Notes: generated from the sequence alone by a model not told the origin. A DNA stretch of 64,000 nt from an archaeon (GCA_016432545.1 CP066694.1:1371206-1435205), one strand, 5' to 3'. Positions 34,215 through 43,870 are shown, counted from the first letter of the stretch. Made by a program: numbers and translations.

Positions 34215-34273
34215 GGCTGCCTAGCGTGGGGTCGGGATAATTTATCCGATTCTCTTTCAGACCGCTCGACTGA

Positions 34274-35944
34274 CTAGTCGAAATCGCCGCCGCCGTCACC
34301 GCCCATCCCTCCGCCTCCCGGCGGACCGGACGGTGCCTTGGACTTCCCTGCTGCGATGACGTCGTCGATGCGAAGTATCATCGATGCGGCCTCAGTGGCC
34401 GACCTGATGACCTGGATCTTGACGGCCAGGGGCTCGAAAATCTGGCGCTGGTACATGTCCTTGACCTTCCCGTCGATCGCCTCTATCCCGAACCACTTTC
34501 CGTTCTCGGTCGCGTGCTTCGCCCGGAAGTCGACCTGAGCGTCGATGGGGTCCATGCCAGCGTTGAGGGCAAGCGCGATTGGGATTGACTCCAGGGCCTC
34601 TGCGAACTTCTGCGCGGCGAGCTGCTCCCTGCCTGAAAGCTTCTCGGCCCACTTCAGGACCTGGTAGGCGGCTTCGGCTTCTGCTGCGCCGCCGCCCGCG
34701 ACCACCGCTGGCCGCTCGATGACGTCCTTTGTGACCATCAGCGCGTCGTGGAGCGACCTCTCGCCCTCGTCTACTATCCGCTGCGTCCCTCCCCTGATCA
34801 GAATCGTGACTGCCTTCGGGTTCTTGCAGCCCTCGACAAAGACCCATCTGTCCTCCTCGATCTTCCTCTCCTCGACGAGCGCCGCGTACCCGAGGTCGCT
34901 CTCTGAGAGGTCCTCGAAGTTGTTGACTATCCGTGCGCCGGTGGCCTTCGCGAGCTTCGTCATGTCGCTCTCCTTCGCGCGCCTGACTGCGAGAATTCCT
35001 GCCTTTGCGAGGTAGTGCTGCGCGATGTCGTCGATCCCCTTCTGGCACACCACGACCGTGCCGCCGACCTCGGACACCTTGTCCGCCATGTCTTTCAGCA
35101 TCTTGGTCTCCTCGTCTAGGAACTTCTTCATCATCGACGGGTCGTTGATGTTCAGCTTCGCGTCGAACTCTGTCTTCTCGATCTCGAATGGGGCGCTGAC
35201 GAGCGCGATCTTCGCCTTCTCGACCCGCTTGGGCATGCCGCTGTGTACAACCTCTTTGTCGAGGACTATCCCCTGGATCAGCTTGGTGTCCTTCAGCGAG
35301 CCTCCGGGCTTCTTCTCTACCTTGACGTTGTCGATGTCGACCTTGTATCCCTTTTCGGCTTTCTCGGCGACCGCCAGTACTGCGTCGACCACGAGCCCTC
35401 CGAGCTCCTCCGCCTCTCTTGAAACGAGCTTCGTCTGCATGCTGGTCCTGGCGACCTTGACGAGCCACTCCCTGCTGTTGGGCGAAATCTTCTCAGCAAT
35501 TTCCTCCAGCGCCTCCATCGCCTTCTTCGAGGCCTTCGAGTAACCGTCTACTATCACTGTGGGGTGGACGTCCTTGTCGAGAAGCTCCTCGGCCTTCTCC
35601 AAAAGGGCTCCCGCGAGGACGACCGCGGAGGTAGTGCCGTCACCGACCTCGTTGTCGGTCGTCTTCGAAACTTCCACCAACATCTTGGCTGCGGGGTGCT
35701 GGACGTCGATTTCCTTCAGCATCGTTGCGCCGTCGTTTGTTATCGTAACGTCTCCCAGCGAGTCGACCAGCATCTTGTCCATTCCTCGCGGGCCTATGGA
35801 TGTCTTCACGATCTCGGCGATTAGCTTTGCCGCTGCGATGTTGTTCTTCTGCGCTTCCCTGCCCCTGTTCTGGCTGGAACCTTCCTTTAGGATGAGGACC
35901 GGCTGGCCGGACGAGGTCATGGCTGGAATGGCTGTTGCGGACAT
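34274..35944 (-). CDS. ths: Thermosome subunit (group II chaperonin)
   Basis: The 556-residue protein has chaperonin ATPase motifs IGPRGMDKM near 50, NDGATML near 70, [12 protein letters not shown] near 100 and a C-terminal Gly/Met/Asp tail ([13 protein letters not shown]). It refolds proteins in a hexadecameric double ring, with an ATP-driven built-in lid. It sits alone, with a strong TATA region and an inverted repeat between the TATA box and ATG 35944. Confidence 0.97.
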   Translation of the reverse strand: MSATAIPAMTSSGQPVLILKEGSSQNRGREAQKNNIAAAKLIAEIVKTSIGPRGMDKMLVDSLGDVTITNDGATMLKEIDVQHPAAKMLVEVSKTTDNEVGDGTTSAVVLAGALLEKAEELLDKDVHPTVIVDGYSKASKKAMEALEEIAEKISPNSREWLVKVARTSMQTKLVSREAEELGGLVVDAVLAVAEKAEKGYKVDIDNVKVEKKPGGSLKDTKLIQGIVLDKEVVHSGMPKRVEKAKIALVSAPFEIEKTEFDAKLNINDPSMMKKFLDEETKMLKDMADKVSEVGGTVVVCQKGIDDIAQHYLAKAGILAVRRAKESDMTKLAKATGARIVNNFEDLSESDLGYAALVEERKIEEDRWVFVEGCKNPKAVTILIRGGTQRIVDEGERSLHDALMVTKDVIERPAVVAGGGAAEAEAAYQVLKWAEKLSGREQLAAQKFAEALESIPIALALNAGMDPIDAQVDFRAKHATENGKWFGIEAIDGKVKDMYQRQIFEPLAVKIQVIRSATEAASMILRIDDVIAAGKSKAPSGPPGGGGMGGDGGGDFD

Positions 35945-35959
35945 TATCTCAGTGGGTAT

Positions 35960-35990
35960 ACAACCCGAAGTTGTGTATATAAATTTTCCA
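35960..35990 (-). promoter_or_regulatory. Thermosome promoter with inverted repeat
   Basis: On the minus strand TTTATATAC (35977-35985) with an upstream GGAAAA BRE-like run forms a strong TATA element. An inverted repeat ACAAC-TTCGG-GTTGT (35960-35974) lies between it and ATG 35944, over the expected transcription start. It could bind a stress repressor. Confidence 0.6.
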
Positions 35991-36025
35991 GTGGGAAAAA
36001 GGACTCTGCTTCCTCTGCGCAGGAT

Positions 36026-36304
36026 TCAACTTACCGCTTCCTTTGGGGGGATAGGCCTTCTGAATGAACTGACGAAGATTGCGAAGGAGAAGACAGCGCA
36101 TAGACCAAGAACGAGTGCCACTACCCCGAGTCCTTCTACGGGGAGACAGGATGATACTGGAAAAGTAGGATGAGGAGGGATGAGAGGGAACGGGGCACAG
36201 GTAGACAGGGCATAGGCTATCCATGTGAGATTGGAGAAGATGACCGCTCCAAGGCCAGACATTAGTTTGACGAACAACCGACTCAATTCGCGCCTTCCTC
36301 CCAT
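36026..36304 (-). CDS. Small two-helix membrane protein, unknown
   Basis: The 92-residue frame has helices at about 15-35 and 57-80 and a Pro-rich loop in between. It starts 32 bases after the pterin dehydratase gene on the same strand, which supports co-transcription. Codon bias is weaker than in neighbouring genes, and an alternative frame overlaps, so the call is moderate. Confidence 0.5.
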   Translation of the reverse strand: MGGRRELSRLFVKLMSGLGAVIFSNLTWIAYALSTCAPFPLIPPHPTFPVSSCLPVEGLGVVALVLGLCAVFSFAIFVSSFRRPIPPKEAVS

Positions 36305-36336
36305 TCAACGAGCGAGGCTTTCAGCAGTTCGAGCCC

Positions 36337-36636
36337 TCACTCGAGGAGTCCGCCAGGCCTTTCCTTGTCTATCTCGGCCGCCAATTTGAGGTCCCGTGAT
36401 GTGACCCCTCCCTCCGAGTGGGTCTGAAGCGAAAGCGTCACGTTCGTGTACCTCACCGAAATGTCCGGATGGTGGTCCAGTCGCTCTGCGACTTTCGAGA
36501 CTTGGCTGATGAAGGAGATTCCGTCCATGAACTTCTTGAATGAGAATCGCCTTACGATGAAGTCCCCCTCGAGCCGCCACCCGTCGAGAGAACTCAACCC
36601 CTTCTGGACTTCGTCTGTGGTCAGAATCCTAGGCAA
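36337..36636 (-). CDS. Pterin-4a-carbinolamine dehydratase
   Basis: The 99-residue protein has the family core SKVAERLDHHPDISVRY near 45-61, with the HH catalytic pair, then VTLSLQTHSEGGVTSRDLKLA. It dehydrates 4a-hydroxytetrahydrobiopterin or a related pterin; in organisms without aromatic hydroxylases it has been linked to molybdopterin-related steps, but no such genes are nearby. It starts at TTG 36636. Confidence 0.9.
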   Translation of the reverse strand: MPRILTTDEVQKGLSSLDGWRLEGDFIVRRFSFKKFMDGISFISQVSKVAERLDHHPDISVRYTNVTLSLQTHSEGGVTSRDLKLAAEIDKERPGGLLE

Positions 36637-36689
36637 TGAGCCCGTTTCTCCTCAAGTTGCTATTTAGTTTAGTGAACCAACTAGCTCTT

Positions 36690-37064
36690 TTGACTCGCTT
36701 CGTTAACGCGTCCCAGCGCCAGTCACAACCGAACTTGCAAGGGTTGCAAGGAAGGAAGCTCTTGACCGCCTCCACCGGCTCCGTCACCCGGCTTATTGAG
36801 GCGCGCGCCGAGGTGGGAAAGAACACGAGCGACGCGACGGCCCAGCACCATATGCGAAAGCTCACCAAGCCAGGCTCGCTGGCGAGTGGGATGAAGAAGG
36901 CAGGCATAGCACTTATCGCGACGCCCGATCCGATTACAGGGATCATTGGAGTCCCCCTCCTGGCCTCCTCGTACGTGATGAAGAAACGCGAACCGACCAC
37001 CCTCGGGAACCTGGCGGAGGAGACCAGACGAGTCCTTCGCGAGATGCAGTCCTTGAGGCTTTAA
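36690..37064 (+). CDS. Small conserved-looking protein, unknown
   Basis: The 124-residue protein (from TTG 36690) has a basic N-terminus, a segment SLASGMKKAGIALIATPDP and a short hydrophobic stretch ITGIIGVPLLASSYVM near 78, then a charged C-terminal helix. It may be peripheral to the membrane. The frame is open to ATG 36636, which would give 142 residues, but TATTTAGTTTAG at 36661-36672 implies transcription starts near 36690. No family is recognised. Confidence 0.5.
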   Translation: MTRFVNASQRQSQPNLQGLQGRKLLTASTGSVTRLIEARAEVGKNTSDATAQHHMRKLTKPGSLASGMKKAGIALIATPDPITGIIGVPLLASSYVMKKREPTTLGNLAEETRRVLREMQSLRL

Positions 37065-37093
37065 GTATCTGAATCAGCCGCAATTACAGCCCG

Positions 37094-37381
37094 ATGGAAC
37101 TGAAACCATCGAAGGGGCTCAAGGTGGTCGTGAACGCTCAGCGCGAAGCCATCTTCGGCGACGAGTCACTCTCCATCCAGGCCATCAAGATCAAGGACGG
37201 GAACAAGTTCGGCGAGATGACAGGGCAGACCCTTGCGGGATTCTGCGAGATAGACATGAAGGGTCTTGACGGGCGTAAGCACTGGTACCCCATCGGAGAC
37301 CTAGTGGGGGAGCACGGGGAGACAATAGTCGAAGAGGAGATGCCGGTCGAGCTGGAAGAAGACGGAGAGGGATCAGAGTAG
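37094..37381 (+). CDS. Small acidic protein, unknown
   Basis: The 95-residue protein is probably mostly beta, with IKIKDGNKFGEM and GFCEIDMKGLDGRKHWYPI, and ends in an acidic tail EELPVELEEDGEG-like. No domain is recognised. It ends 3 bases before the next small gene on the same strand, so the two likely work together. Confidence 0.6.
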   Translation: MELKPSKGLKVVVNAQREAIFGDESLSIQAIKIKDGNKFGEMTGQTLAGFCEIDMKGLDGRKHWYPIGDLVGEHGETIVEEEMPVELEEDGEGSE

Positions 37382-37383
37382 AA

Positions 37384-37716
37384 TTGTCGGGAGCCTCCAA
37401 GGGCGAGCTCCTCTTCGTAGTAGACGTTTCGCGCTTCACCCGCGCTGGGTTCTCCAGCACGGCCACTTACAAGGGGAAGAGGCTTGACCTCCACTTCGAC
37501 GACCAGGACGAGGGCATCTTCCTGACCAGCGAGATGGCCAAGAAGCTGGCCGTGCGCAAGGGTTCCAAAGTTTCGGTCCTGCTTCAGGACGACGTCAACG
37601 AGCAGGTCGTGGCCAAGGTCGCGGGCGTCGGGGCCTCCTTCAGGGTCTCGCTGGCGAAGGTCTACTACGCGATAGGCAAGGAAGGCGGCGCAGTGATGAA
37701 GGTCTCGAAAGCCTAG
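37384..37716 (+). CDS. Small beta-rich protein, unknown
   Basis: The 110-residue protein (TTG 37384) starts MSGASKGELLFVVDVSRF and is probably an all-beta fold with a short helix, FLTSEMAKKLAVRKGSKV, reminiscent of AbrB- or beta-barrel-type small proteins. It contains no catalytic motif. It is directly downstream of the 95-residue acidic protein and convergent with the nucleotidyltransferase-like gene, overlapping its stop by four bases. Confidence 0.55.
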   Translation: MSGASKGELLFVVDVSRFTRAGFSSTATYKGKRLDLHFDDQDEGIFLTSEMAKKLAVRKGSKVSVLLQDDVNEQVVAKVAGVGASFRVSLAKVYYAIGKEGGAVMKVSKA

Positions 37717-38477
37717 GAGAGCATCGCGTCCCCGTCACTTTCCGGCAGGTCGTACCACTTCGCCTTCTCGCCGATGGTGGCCCTCATCCTCCACGCGAGC
37801 GACTTTGGCCTATCCTCGACCATCGAAATCAGGCGCTCTACCCTCGGCCCGATGACCCCCTTGTCGTCCGGGGCCAGTGAATCCAGCCGCGAACGGAGCT
37901 CCAGTAGGCTCTTCCTGAACGTTGTGTAGATACCCCAGTCCCTCGAGCACAGGTCTGCGATCTCGTCCCCCCTGATCCCGCTCCCGCCCGATGCGACGTC
38001 GAAGTCATTGAACGCGCAACACAGGTCCAGGTACTCCTTGTCGGTCTTCTCGACGACCTGCAGCTTGGTCATGATCAGTTGTGTGATTGGTAGAGTGTAA
38101 GTCCCGGCCAATATGCTCTCCTTGAAGTTGAACTTATGACACATCACGAACTCGTCAAGGAAGAGGTCGACCCTCCGCCTGTTGTGGAGGTCGTAGTAGA
38201 TGAGCCTCTGGCCCATGTTGAGCTTGTTGAAGACCTCCCTGGGCTTGTAACCAAGCGTTTCCATGGTTTTCACGATCCCCCTGGAGTCCTGCCTCTTTCC
38301 CATCAGGTCGATGTCCTTGTTCTCCCTGAAGTACCTTCCCTTGCTGGCGCTGGGGCAGAGCCTCTTGAAGGCGAGCCCGCCCAGGAGCCTGAGGCGGACA
38401 CCTCGAGCCTCGGCGGCGTCTATGATCTGGGTGGCCGCCTCGAGTCCGTCCGCCGGGGGCGCCACCACTGTCTCCAA
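37713..38477 (-). CDS. Nucleotidyltransferase-fold protein (AbiEii/DUF-type)
   Basis: The 254-residue protein has LRLLGGLAFKRL near 30 and NKDIDLMGK near 53, the GG...DxD pattern of nucleotidyltransferase-fold proteins, then RRVDLFLDEF near 100 with another Asp pair. This resembles AbiEii-like or aminoglycoside nucleotidyltransferase-like proteins. No antitoxin (AbiEi) is adjacent. It starts at TTG 38477 with TTAAAATC at leaderless distance. It faces the NurA-HerA pair across 136 bases. Confidence 0.6.
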   Translation of the reverse strand: METVVAPPADGLEAATQIIDAAEARGVRLRLLGGLAFKRLCPSASKGRYFRENKDIDLMGKRQDSRGIVKTMETLGYKPREVFNKLNMGQRLIYYDLHNRRRVDLFLDEFVMCHKFNFKESILAGTYTLPITQLIMTKLQVVEKTDKEYLDLCCAFNDFDVASGGSGIRGDEIADLCSRDWGIYTTFRKSLLELRSRLDSLAPDDKGVIGPRVERLISMVEDRPKSLAWRMRATIGEKAKWYDLPESDGDAMLS

Positions 38478-38613
38478 GGCTGACTTCGCGGGACTCTTCC
38501 GATTTTAACTTGCTCGTCTTAGGAAGGAGGCGGACGCAGGTTCCGCACTTTCACTTTCACCCAGAAGTGGCCAGAACCCTGCGGCGCGCTTCAAGGTTTA
38601 AAGTCGCACAAGG

Positions 38614-40446
38614 GTGAGCGGCGTCCCGTTGTCCGGACCCGAAGGAGGCTACGAATCCAGGACAGTGGCAGATGTGCAGGCTTCGACGCGGTTCCTCCTC
38701 GAGTCCTTCAAGGCAAAGATCGCCGCCCTCAAGGAGTGCGGGCCAGAGATACAGGGGATCCTCAGGTTCGGGGTCGACCCCTCGGCGGCGAGGACCACGG
38801 CGCAGAGATTCTTCGGGTCCGACTCTGTCAGATACATGGCAGTTGACGGGACCGAGGACGTCGACCAGCACCTTGACCTGATTGTCTTCTACGTCGGCGC
38901 GTTCGCCTACACCGGCGAGCTGAAGTTCGCTCCAGAAGGGGTCTTGGCCGGCGAGCCAATCCCAGAGGACGAGAGCCTCTCCGTGTCGGCCGCGATCCCG
39001 CTGTCAGAGGAAGACGCCGCCCAAGTCTTCGGCCAGAGGAGGGAGTCGGGGGTCGAAGTTGACCCCAGGCGCCTCCCCGGCTCGATAATGCACCTGGCCG
39101 AGTACTACCTCGCCTATCGTGCCATGACCGCCGCCGTAGGGGCTCGGGTCGTGCTCCTCGACAGAAGCCTGGCAGGCGACCTCGCGCACCTTGTCTGGAG
39201 CACCAAGGACCTGGTCTCTAGTCGACTGTGCATCTTGGAGGGAGTCAAGACGAAGTGGGGAACTGTGACCAACTTCGACCTCGAGCTTGTCCGACTGCTT
39301 CTTCCCGAAAAAAGCCTCCAAGCACCTTCCCCGCGGAGTCACCTGCTGAAACTCGCCGCAGTCCAGGTGTTGATGGGAGGGGAAGAGATGAGCGCCGAAG
39401 AGCTGGTCAGCCGCCTCGGGGCGAAGCCCGGGCGCGCCAAGGGCCTGGAAGAGGACCTCCGAAGATACGAAGAAGTGTACGGAGTCGCCCACGAGACGTC
39501 CGGCAGGTTCCTGCTTGAGCCTGGCGTCAAGGACCACTGGGAAAGAGTGCTAGAGGCGACCCTCACAGTATGCGAACACGTCTTCAGGCCTGAGGGAGGC
39601 CACCCTCTGAGGTTCAAGGGAGGCAGAAGCGAGGTCTGGGTGACCGCAGACGACCTAGACTACATGGTCCTGGTCCTCTGCAGCGCAGTCGCGAGGCTCG
39701 CCTGGGCGCGCAAGATCCTGCCCATCGGGCTCGTCAAGGACTCCAACGCCTTCGAGCTAATCAAGGCCGGCGTCCCGATCTTGGAGGCGGCGGGACTCTA
39801 CAAGACCAAGCGCAAGTTCCCCAACTTCAACAGCGACAAGATGCTGCTCCAGACGAACAGCGTGGTCAACGCCGAGGAGGTCCCGACGCCCTGGCACACC
39901 GTCGAGATCGACGCCGCCTTCAGGACGATGGCCCCCGTCCCTGATGGCCCCGTCCCACCCGGCGCAGCGCGGGTCAACGGCGCGTACAGGAACTTGATCT
40001 ATCCCGAACGCCTATTCGTAAAGTCCTACATCCAGCTCTGGGCGAGCGAGAAATCTCCAGAAGTGAGAAGCCACGTCTTCGCGTTCGACCGGCCAGCCTT
40101 CGCTGAATTCGACCACTGGGACGAGGTGCTGATCGTGAACAGGGACGGCCCGGTCGATGAAGAGATCCGGCCCATCCTTCACTTCAACCGGGGCTCTGAG
40201 ATGACCAACATGGCGATGTCAATCCTGTTCGAGATGGGCCGGGAGGTCATACCCGAAGCCCTAGGGCACAACTACCCTCTCTTTCTCGCCGACAAGAAGG
40301 CGAAGACAGTCCTCGCCGAGGCCAAGAAGGCCTACCTTGGGGCAGTGGAGGTGGAGCTGGCGAAGTCGGACCTCGACCAGCAGGTGCTCTTTTCGCGGAG
40401 GTTCCGGGACTACCGGAGCATGGTCGAGGGCCAGAGGAAGGTGTAG
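38614..40446 (+). CDS. nurA: NurA-like nuclease, large variant
   Basis: The 610-residue protein has the NurA catalytic start YMAVDGTEDV near residue 74, with the first metal Asp, and the C-terminal metal-ligand region LHFNRGSEMTNMAMSILFEMG near 525. Typical archaeal NurA is 300-450 residues; this one has about 150-200 extra central residues. NurA is a 5'-3' exonuclease working with HerA. The start is GTG 38614, or possibly TTG 38629 given the TTTAAAG at 38597. It directly precedes herA by two bases. Confidence 0.75.
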   Translation: MSGVPLSGPEGGYESRTVADVQASTRFLLESFKAKIAALKECGPEIQGILRFGVDPSAARTTAQRFFGSDSVRYMAVDGTEDVDQHLDLIVFYVGAFAYTGELKFAPEGVLAGEPIPEDESLSVSAAIPLSEEDAAQVFGQRRESGVEVDPRRLPGSIMHLAEYYLAYRAMTAAVGARVVLLDRSLAGDLAHLVWSTKDLVSSRLCILEGVKTKWGTVTNFDLELVRLLLPEKSLQAPSPRSHLLKLAAVQVLMGGEEMSAEELVSRLGAKPGRAKGLEEDLRRYEEVYGVAHETSGRFLLEPGVKDHWERVLEATLTVCEHVFRPEGGHPLRFKGGRSEVWVTADDLDYMVLVLCSAVARLAWARKILPIGLVKDSNAFELIKAGVPILEAAGLYKTKRKFPNFNSDKMLLQTNSVVNAEEVPTPWHTVEIDAAFRTMAPVPDGPVPPGAARVNGAYRNLIYPERLFVKSYIQLWASEKSPEVRSHVFAFDRPAFAEFDHWDEVLIVNRDGPVDEEIRPILHFNRGSEMTNMAMSILFEMGREVIPEALGHNYPLFLADKKAKTVLAEAKKAYLGAVEVELAKSDLDQQVLFSRRFRDYRSMVEGQRKV

Positions 40447-40448
40447 GC

Positions 40449-42266
40449 ATGGAGCCATTCGACGACATCGGCGGGGAGTTCAAGGCGAGCCTCAGGCAGA
40501 TAGTCACGACGACGCGCCAGACCGTGGAGGGGAGTTCCACAGTGACATTCAGAACAGCACTGGTCGAGTGCGCCTATTCCCCGCGGGTCATCAAGGCGCT
40601 CGCCACTGGCCAACTCGTCGCGATTCCCAACGTCCAGGCGCTTGGGGGCAACGGCGCCTATTCGCTCTACGAGATAGCTGACGTCTACCCCATGCACTAC
40701 TCGATGCTCACCCTCGACAGGTCGCAGCCCGCGGCTATCAGGAGGGAGTTCATGGACCTGATCCAGAAAGAGTGGGAGAAGGGCTCCAAGAGCACCTGGA
40801 TCGAGGTCGTGGCCGCGCCCATAGGATACGTCATGAAGGTCGACGGGAAGGAGGCGAACTACGAAAGGCGCGCCCAGGCTCCCCTAACCGGAAGTCCCGT
40901 CAAGCTCCTCAGCAAGGAAGCGATCCAGAAGCTCGTCTGCTACATGCCCCCGAAGGGAGACGGCGACTATGTCTTCGGCGAGCTCCTCGGGTTCGCGGAG
41001 GACACGATCCCGTTCTCGGTCAACCTCGAGAGCCTCGTCCACTACATGGTCGGCGTCTTCGCCTTCACGGGCTCCGGGAAGAGCAACCTGACCGCGATGG
41101 TGGTCAGGAAGGCCCTCCGCGTCATGCCCGACCTCAAGGTGGTGATCTTCGACGTCTCCGCAGAGTACGGAGTCCACATCCTCGACGTCCTGAACGAAGT
41201 CCCAAGCAAGGTGATCTTCACCGACCCCTTCAAGGGGACGAAGGACCTACCCCTCGAGTACCTCAAGAGGCACGCGAGCCCGGAGTCCTTCACCGGGAAG
41301 GAGGCCGTTCTCGTCAAGAAGATCTCAGAGCTCTTCCGCGACGGCAAGGTCGAGTTCGTCCAGAGCAGCCTCGCCGGTGAAGAGGAAGTCGCCAGGTTCA
41401 GCACCTACGAAGGCCTCATCGAAGTGCTCTCGAATACTCTCAACGATAAATACGGGACGGTACAGCAGAAGATTCTCGTACCTCAGGTCGTCGAGACCAT
41501 CAAGCAGTTCCTGAGGAAGAACGAACTCGAAGTCGAGACGAGGTTCGACTCCAGGACGAGGGACCTGATCGCCAAGATCCAGCCGCTCCTCGCGGACCTC
41601 GACAACCGCTCGTCGCTCAAGAAGACCTTCGACAGCCTCGGGACCGTCGTGGACGCTATGCCGGAGGCGGAAGAGGAGCCGGAGGGCTACACCTGGAACA
41701 AACTAGTGGACGATGTCCTCTCGGTGGAGAAGGGTTCACCCAGGGTCTTCGTCATCAACCTCCCCGAAGCGGAGGACGCGCGCCTCGAGACTGCGAACGT
41801 CATCACCCAGGTCTTCAGGAGGAGGAAGAGGAGCTTCACCCTGTCCCCGAGGGTCCTCTTCATCGTGGACGAGGCCCAGGAGTTCATCCCTCAGAACGCG
41901 CGGAAGGAGGACGGGACAGACCAGTCCAGCAGGGCCTTGGAGAGGCTATTGAGGCACGGGAGGAAGTACCACCTGAACTGCTGGATCAGCACTCAAAGGG
42001 TCGCCCACCTCAACACCAACGCCCTCCAGCAGCTGCACAGCTACTTCGTTTCGACGATGCCCAGGCCCTACGACAGGCAGCTGATCTCCGACACCTTCGC
42101 CATCGACGACGCCTTCATGGACAGGACGCTTGCCTTCCAGAACGGGGACTGGCTCCTTACCAGTTTCAAAGCGACGGCCACCCAGAACATCCCCGTCTTC
42201 TTCCACGCCCAGAACAACGAAGACGTGCTCGACGAGTACCTCGGCGAAAAGAAGGAACCTCAGTAG
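40449..42266 (+). CDS. herA: HerA-like ATPase / bipolar DNA helicase
   Basis: The 605-residue protein has a HAS-barrel N-terminus, Walker A FTGSGKSN near 205-212, Walker B RVLFIVDEAQEFIP near 470, and HerA-type motifs LLRHGRKYHLNCWISTQR. HerA forms hexamers and with NurA resects DNA ends. The gene follows nurA by two bases, and overlaps the convergent DMT-transporter gene at its 3' end by seven bases. Confidence 0.9.
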   Translation: MEPFDDIGGEFKASLRQIVTTTRQTVEGSSTVTFRTALVECAYSPRVIKALATGQLVAIPNVQALGGNGAYSLYEIADVYPMHYSMLTLDRSQPAAIRREFMDLIQKEWEKGSKSTWIEVVAAPIGYVMKVDGKEANYERRAQAPLTGSPVKLLSKEAIQKLVCYMPPKGDGDYVFGELLGFAEDTIPFSVNLESLVHYMVGVFAFTGSGKSNLTAMVVRKALRVMPDLKVVIFDVSAEYGVHILDVLNEVPSKVIFTDPFKGTKDLPLEYLKRHASPESFTGKEAVLVKKISELFRDGKVEFVQSSLAGEEEVARFSTYEGLIEVLSNTLNDKYGTVQQKILVPQVVETIKQFLRKNELEVETRFDSRTRDLIAKIQPLLADLDNRSSLKKTFDSLGTVVDAMPEAEEEPEGYTWNKLVDDVLSVEKGSPRVFVINLPEAEDARLETANVITQVFRRRKRSFTLSPRVLFIVDEAQEFIPQNARKEDGTDQSSRALERLLRHGRKYHLNCWISTQRVAHLNTNALQQLHSYFVSTMPRPYDRQLISDTFAIDDAFMDRTLAFQNGDWLLTSFKATATQNIPVFFHAQNNEDVLDEYLGEKKEPQ

Positions 42267-43099
42267 ACGACAGCCAGGACTAAGGCCGCGACGATGAGGG
42301 CTCCGCCGGCAAAGTCTCTCGGGGAGGGCGACTCCTTCCCCATCACCTTGGAGAGGGCCTGGGTCAGCGCAGGAGAGAGGCTTGTCAGGATCACGGTCAG
42401 GGCTACTCCAAGTGCCGCGATCGAGTAGACGAAGATCAACGAGCCCACCACCAGGTCGCTGATGATTATCAGGCCCATCAAGCCAATTTCACGGGGAACA
42501 AGGCCCCTCGGCCACTTGCGGGCCCTCCCAGTCGCAATCACTGCGAGAGCCAGCGCGGCAGCGGCTGCCGCGTTCCTGCTGAAAGCCACCACGACCGGGT
42601 CCCCGCCCGATGTGGTCGCAACGCGCACCAGGTCCTGTCCGGCCGTCCATGCGAGCGCTGCCCCCAGGGCGAAGGCGATGCCCTTGGCCCTCGGCTTGCC
42701 CTCCCCTCCCCTCGAGAGGAAAAAGACGCCCACTATCACCATGCCCGCTGCCAAGAAGTTGGAACCAGGGACTGCCTCCCCGACGAGGCCTGCGGTGAGC
42801 TGGACCAGGAGGACGTACGTGTAGACGACGGGAGCCGCGACCGAGGCCCCCGTCTCCCGAATCGAGAGCAGGAAGAGGCTGTCCCCGCAGCCCAGAGTGA
42901 TTACCCCCCCGAGGAGAGCCGGGAGAAGGCCCGGTCCGAACCCGACCAGAAGTGCGGGTACGAACAGAACGGCGGCTGCGGTCGAGGTTCGGACGAGGTT
43001 CAGGTTAAGGAAGCCGAACTTCTCGAGGAAGGTCCGATAATAGATCGGGCTGAAGGCCCAGATGACCGCAGCCACAAGCGCGTAGACAGGGCTGAACAA
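42260..43099 (-). CDS. EamA/DMT-superfamily transporter
   Basis: The 279-residue protein has ten hydrophobic helices in two five-helix halves, with the EamA-type features FSPIYYRTFLEKFG at the first helix and VYTYVLLVQLTAGLVGEAV near 95. The family exports or imports small metabolites. Its substrate is unknown. It is convergent with herA. Confidence 0.8.
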   Translation of the reverse strand: MFSPVYALVAAVIWAFSPIYYRTFLEKFGFLNLNLVRTSTAAAVLFVPALLVGFGPGLLPALLGGVITLGCGDSLFLLSIRETGASVAAPVVYTYVLLVQLTAGLVGEAVPGSNFLAAGMVIVGVFFLSRGGEGKPRAKGIAFALGAALAWTAGQDLVRVATTSGGDPVVVAFSRNAAAAAALALAVIATGRARKWPRGLVPREIGLMGLIIISDLVVGSLIFVYSIAALGVALTVILTSLSPALTQALSKVMGKESPSPRDFAGGALIVAALVLAVVY

Positions 43100-43157
43100 G
43101 CGACTCGGGCCTTCTCTATTCAGGGCGCAAGGTTCCAGACCTCACACGGCGGCAGTC

Positions 43158-43592
43158 CTATCGCGCTCCTTTGCGCTGGTGCTCGGTCCTCATGCAACTG
43201 TCCATCACATAGTCTATCCCGGCTACTGAGAGGATTCCCTTTGCTTCTTCGTTCTCGAGCCCGAGCTGGCCCCAGAATACGAGGGGCTTACCGGCCCTGG
43301 CTTTCATCGCGACGACCTGCCTCGCAACCTCGGGGAACTCCTCTGACGGCCTGAAGACGTCCACAACTTCTACGGTTCGCGCGACTTCTTCGGGGATGTC
43401 CTTGAGCGAAGGGTACACCCTGACCCCGTGGATGGCGTCCGCGGTCGGATTGATGGGAATGACCGTGAAACCGTGGGCCAGAAGGTATTCCGGAACGGTG
43501 TAGGCGTCCTTCTCCGGGTTCTTGGAGGCTCCGACCACGGCGACGACGCGGGGCTTTCCGATTATCTCCTGAGGGTCCACCGTGGACTTCAC
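43158..43592 (-). CDS. CoA-binding Rossmann protein
   Basis: The 144-residue protein is a stand-alone CoA-binding domain (CoA_binding_2): PRVVAVVGASKNPEKDAY near 14, GFTVIPINPTAD near 41, VYPSLKDIPEEV, and VVDVFRPSEEFPEVA near 75. The C-terminal segment holds a Cys (MDSCMRTEH). It probably binds acyl-CoA or CoA as a regulator. Confidence 0.85.
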   Translation of the reverse strand: MKSTVDPQEIIGKPRVVAVVGASKNPEKDAYTVPEYLLAHGFTVIPINPTADAIHGVRVYPSLKDIPEEVARTVEVVDVFRPSEEFPEVARQVVAMKARAGKPLVFWGQLGLENEEAKGILSVAGIDYVMDSCMRTEHQRKGAR

Positions 43593-43702
43593 TGTTCAGG
43601 AGCGGGAGACCCACGTTATTATCGCTTGCAAGTACCTTCGGAAGAGCCCGGGCCATCCGTGGCGAAACGCTCTATAACCTCCGCCCCGGCGAGCACAGCG
43701 AG

Positions 43703-43870
43703 ATGTTCCCGCATCTTGCCACCAACGTCCCGCCCGCGACTGCCGACGTCCTCTCCTGGACGATGCTAGTGGTAGTAGCAGTCTTCCTCCTGTCTGGACC
43801 CTCGATCGTCTACTACTACTGGAAGCGGCTCAAGAAGGAAGGCGCCAGATCCCAACCCGCCCAAGCCTAG
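43703..43870 (+). CDS. Small single-span membrane protein
   Basis: A 55-residue frame from ATG 43703 has one helix at about 19-41 (WTMLVVVAVFLLSG) followed by YYYWKRLKKEG, a basic cytoplasmic tail. A TATA box TCTATAAC at 43671-43678 is at leaderless distance, supporting the gene. No family is recognised. Confidence 0.6.
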   Translation: MFPHLATNVPPATADVLSWTMLVVVAVFLLSGPSIVYYYWKRLKKEGARSQPAQA

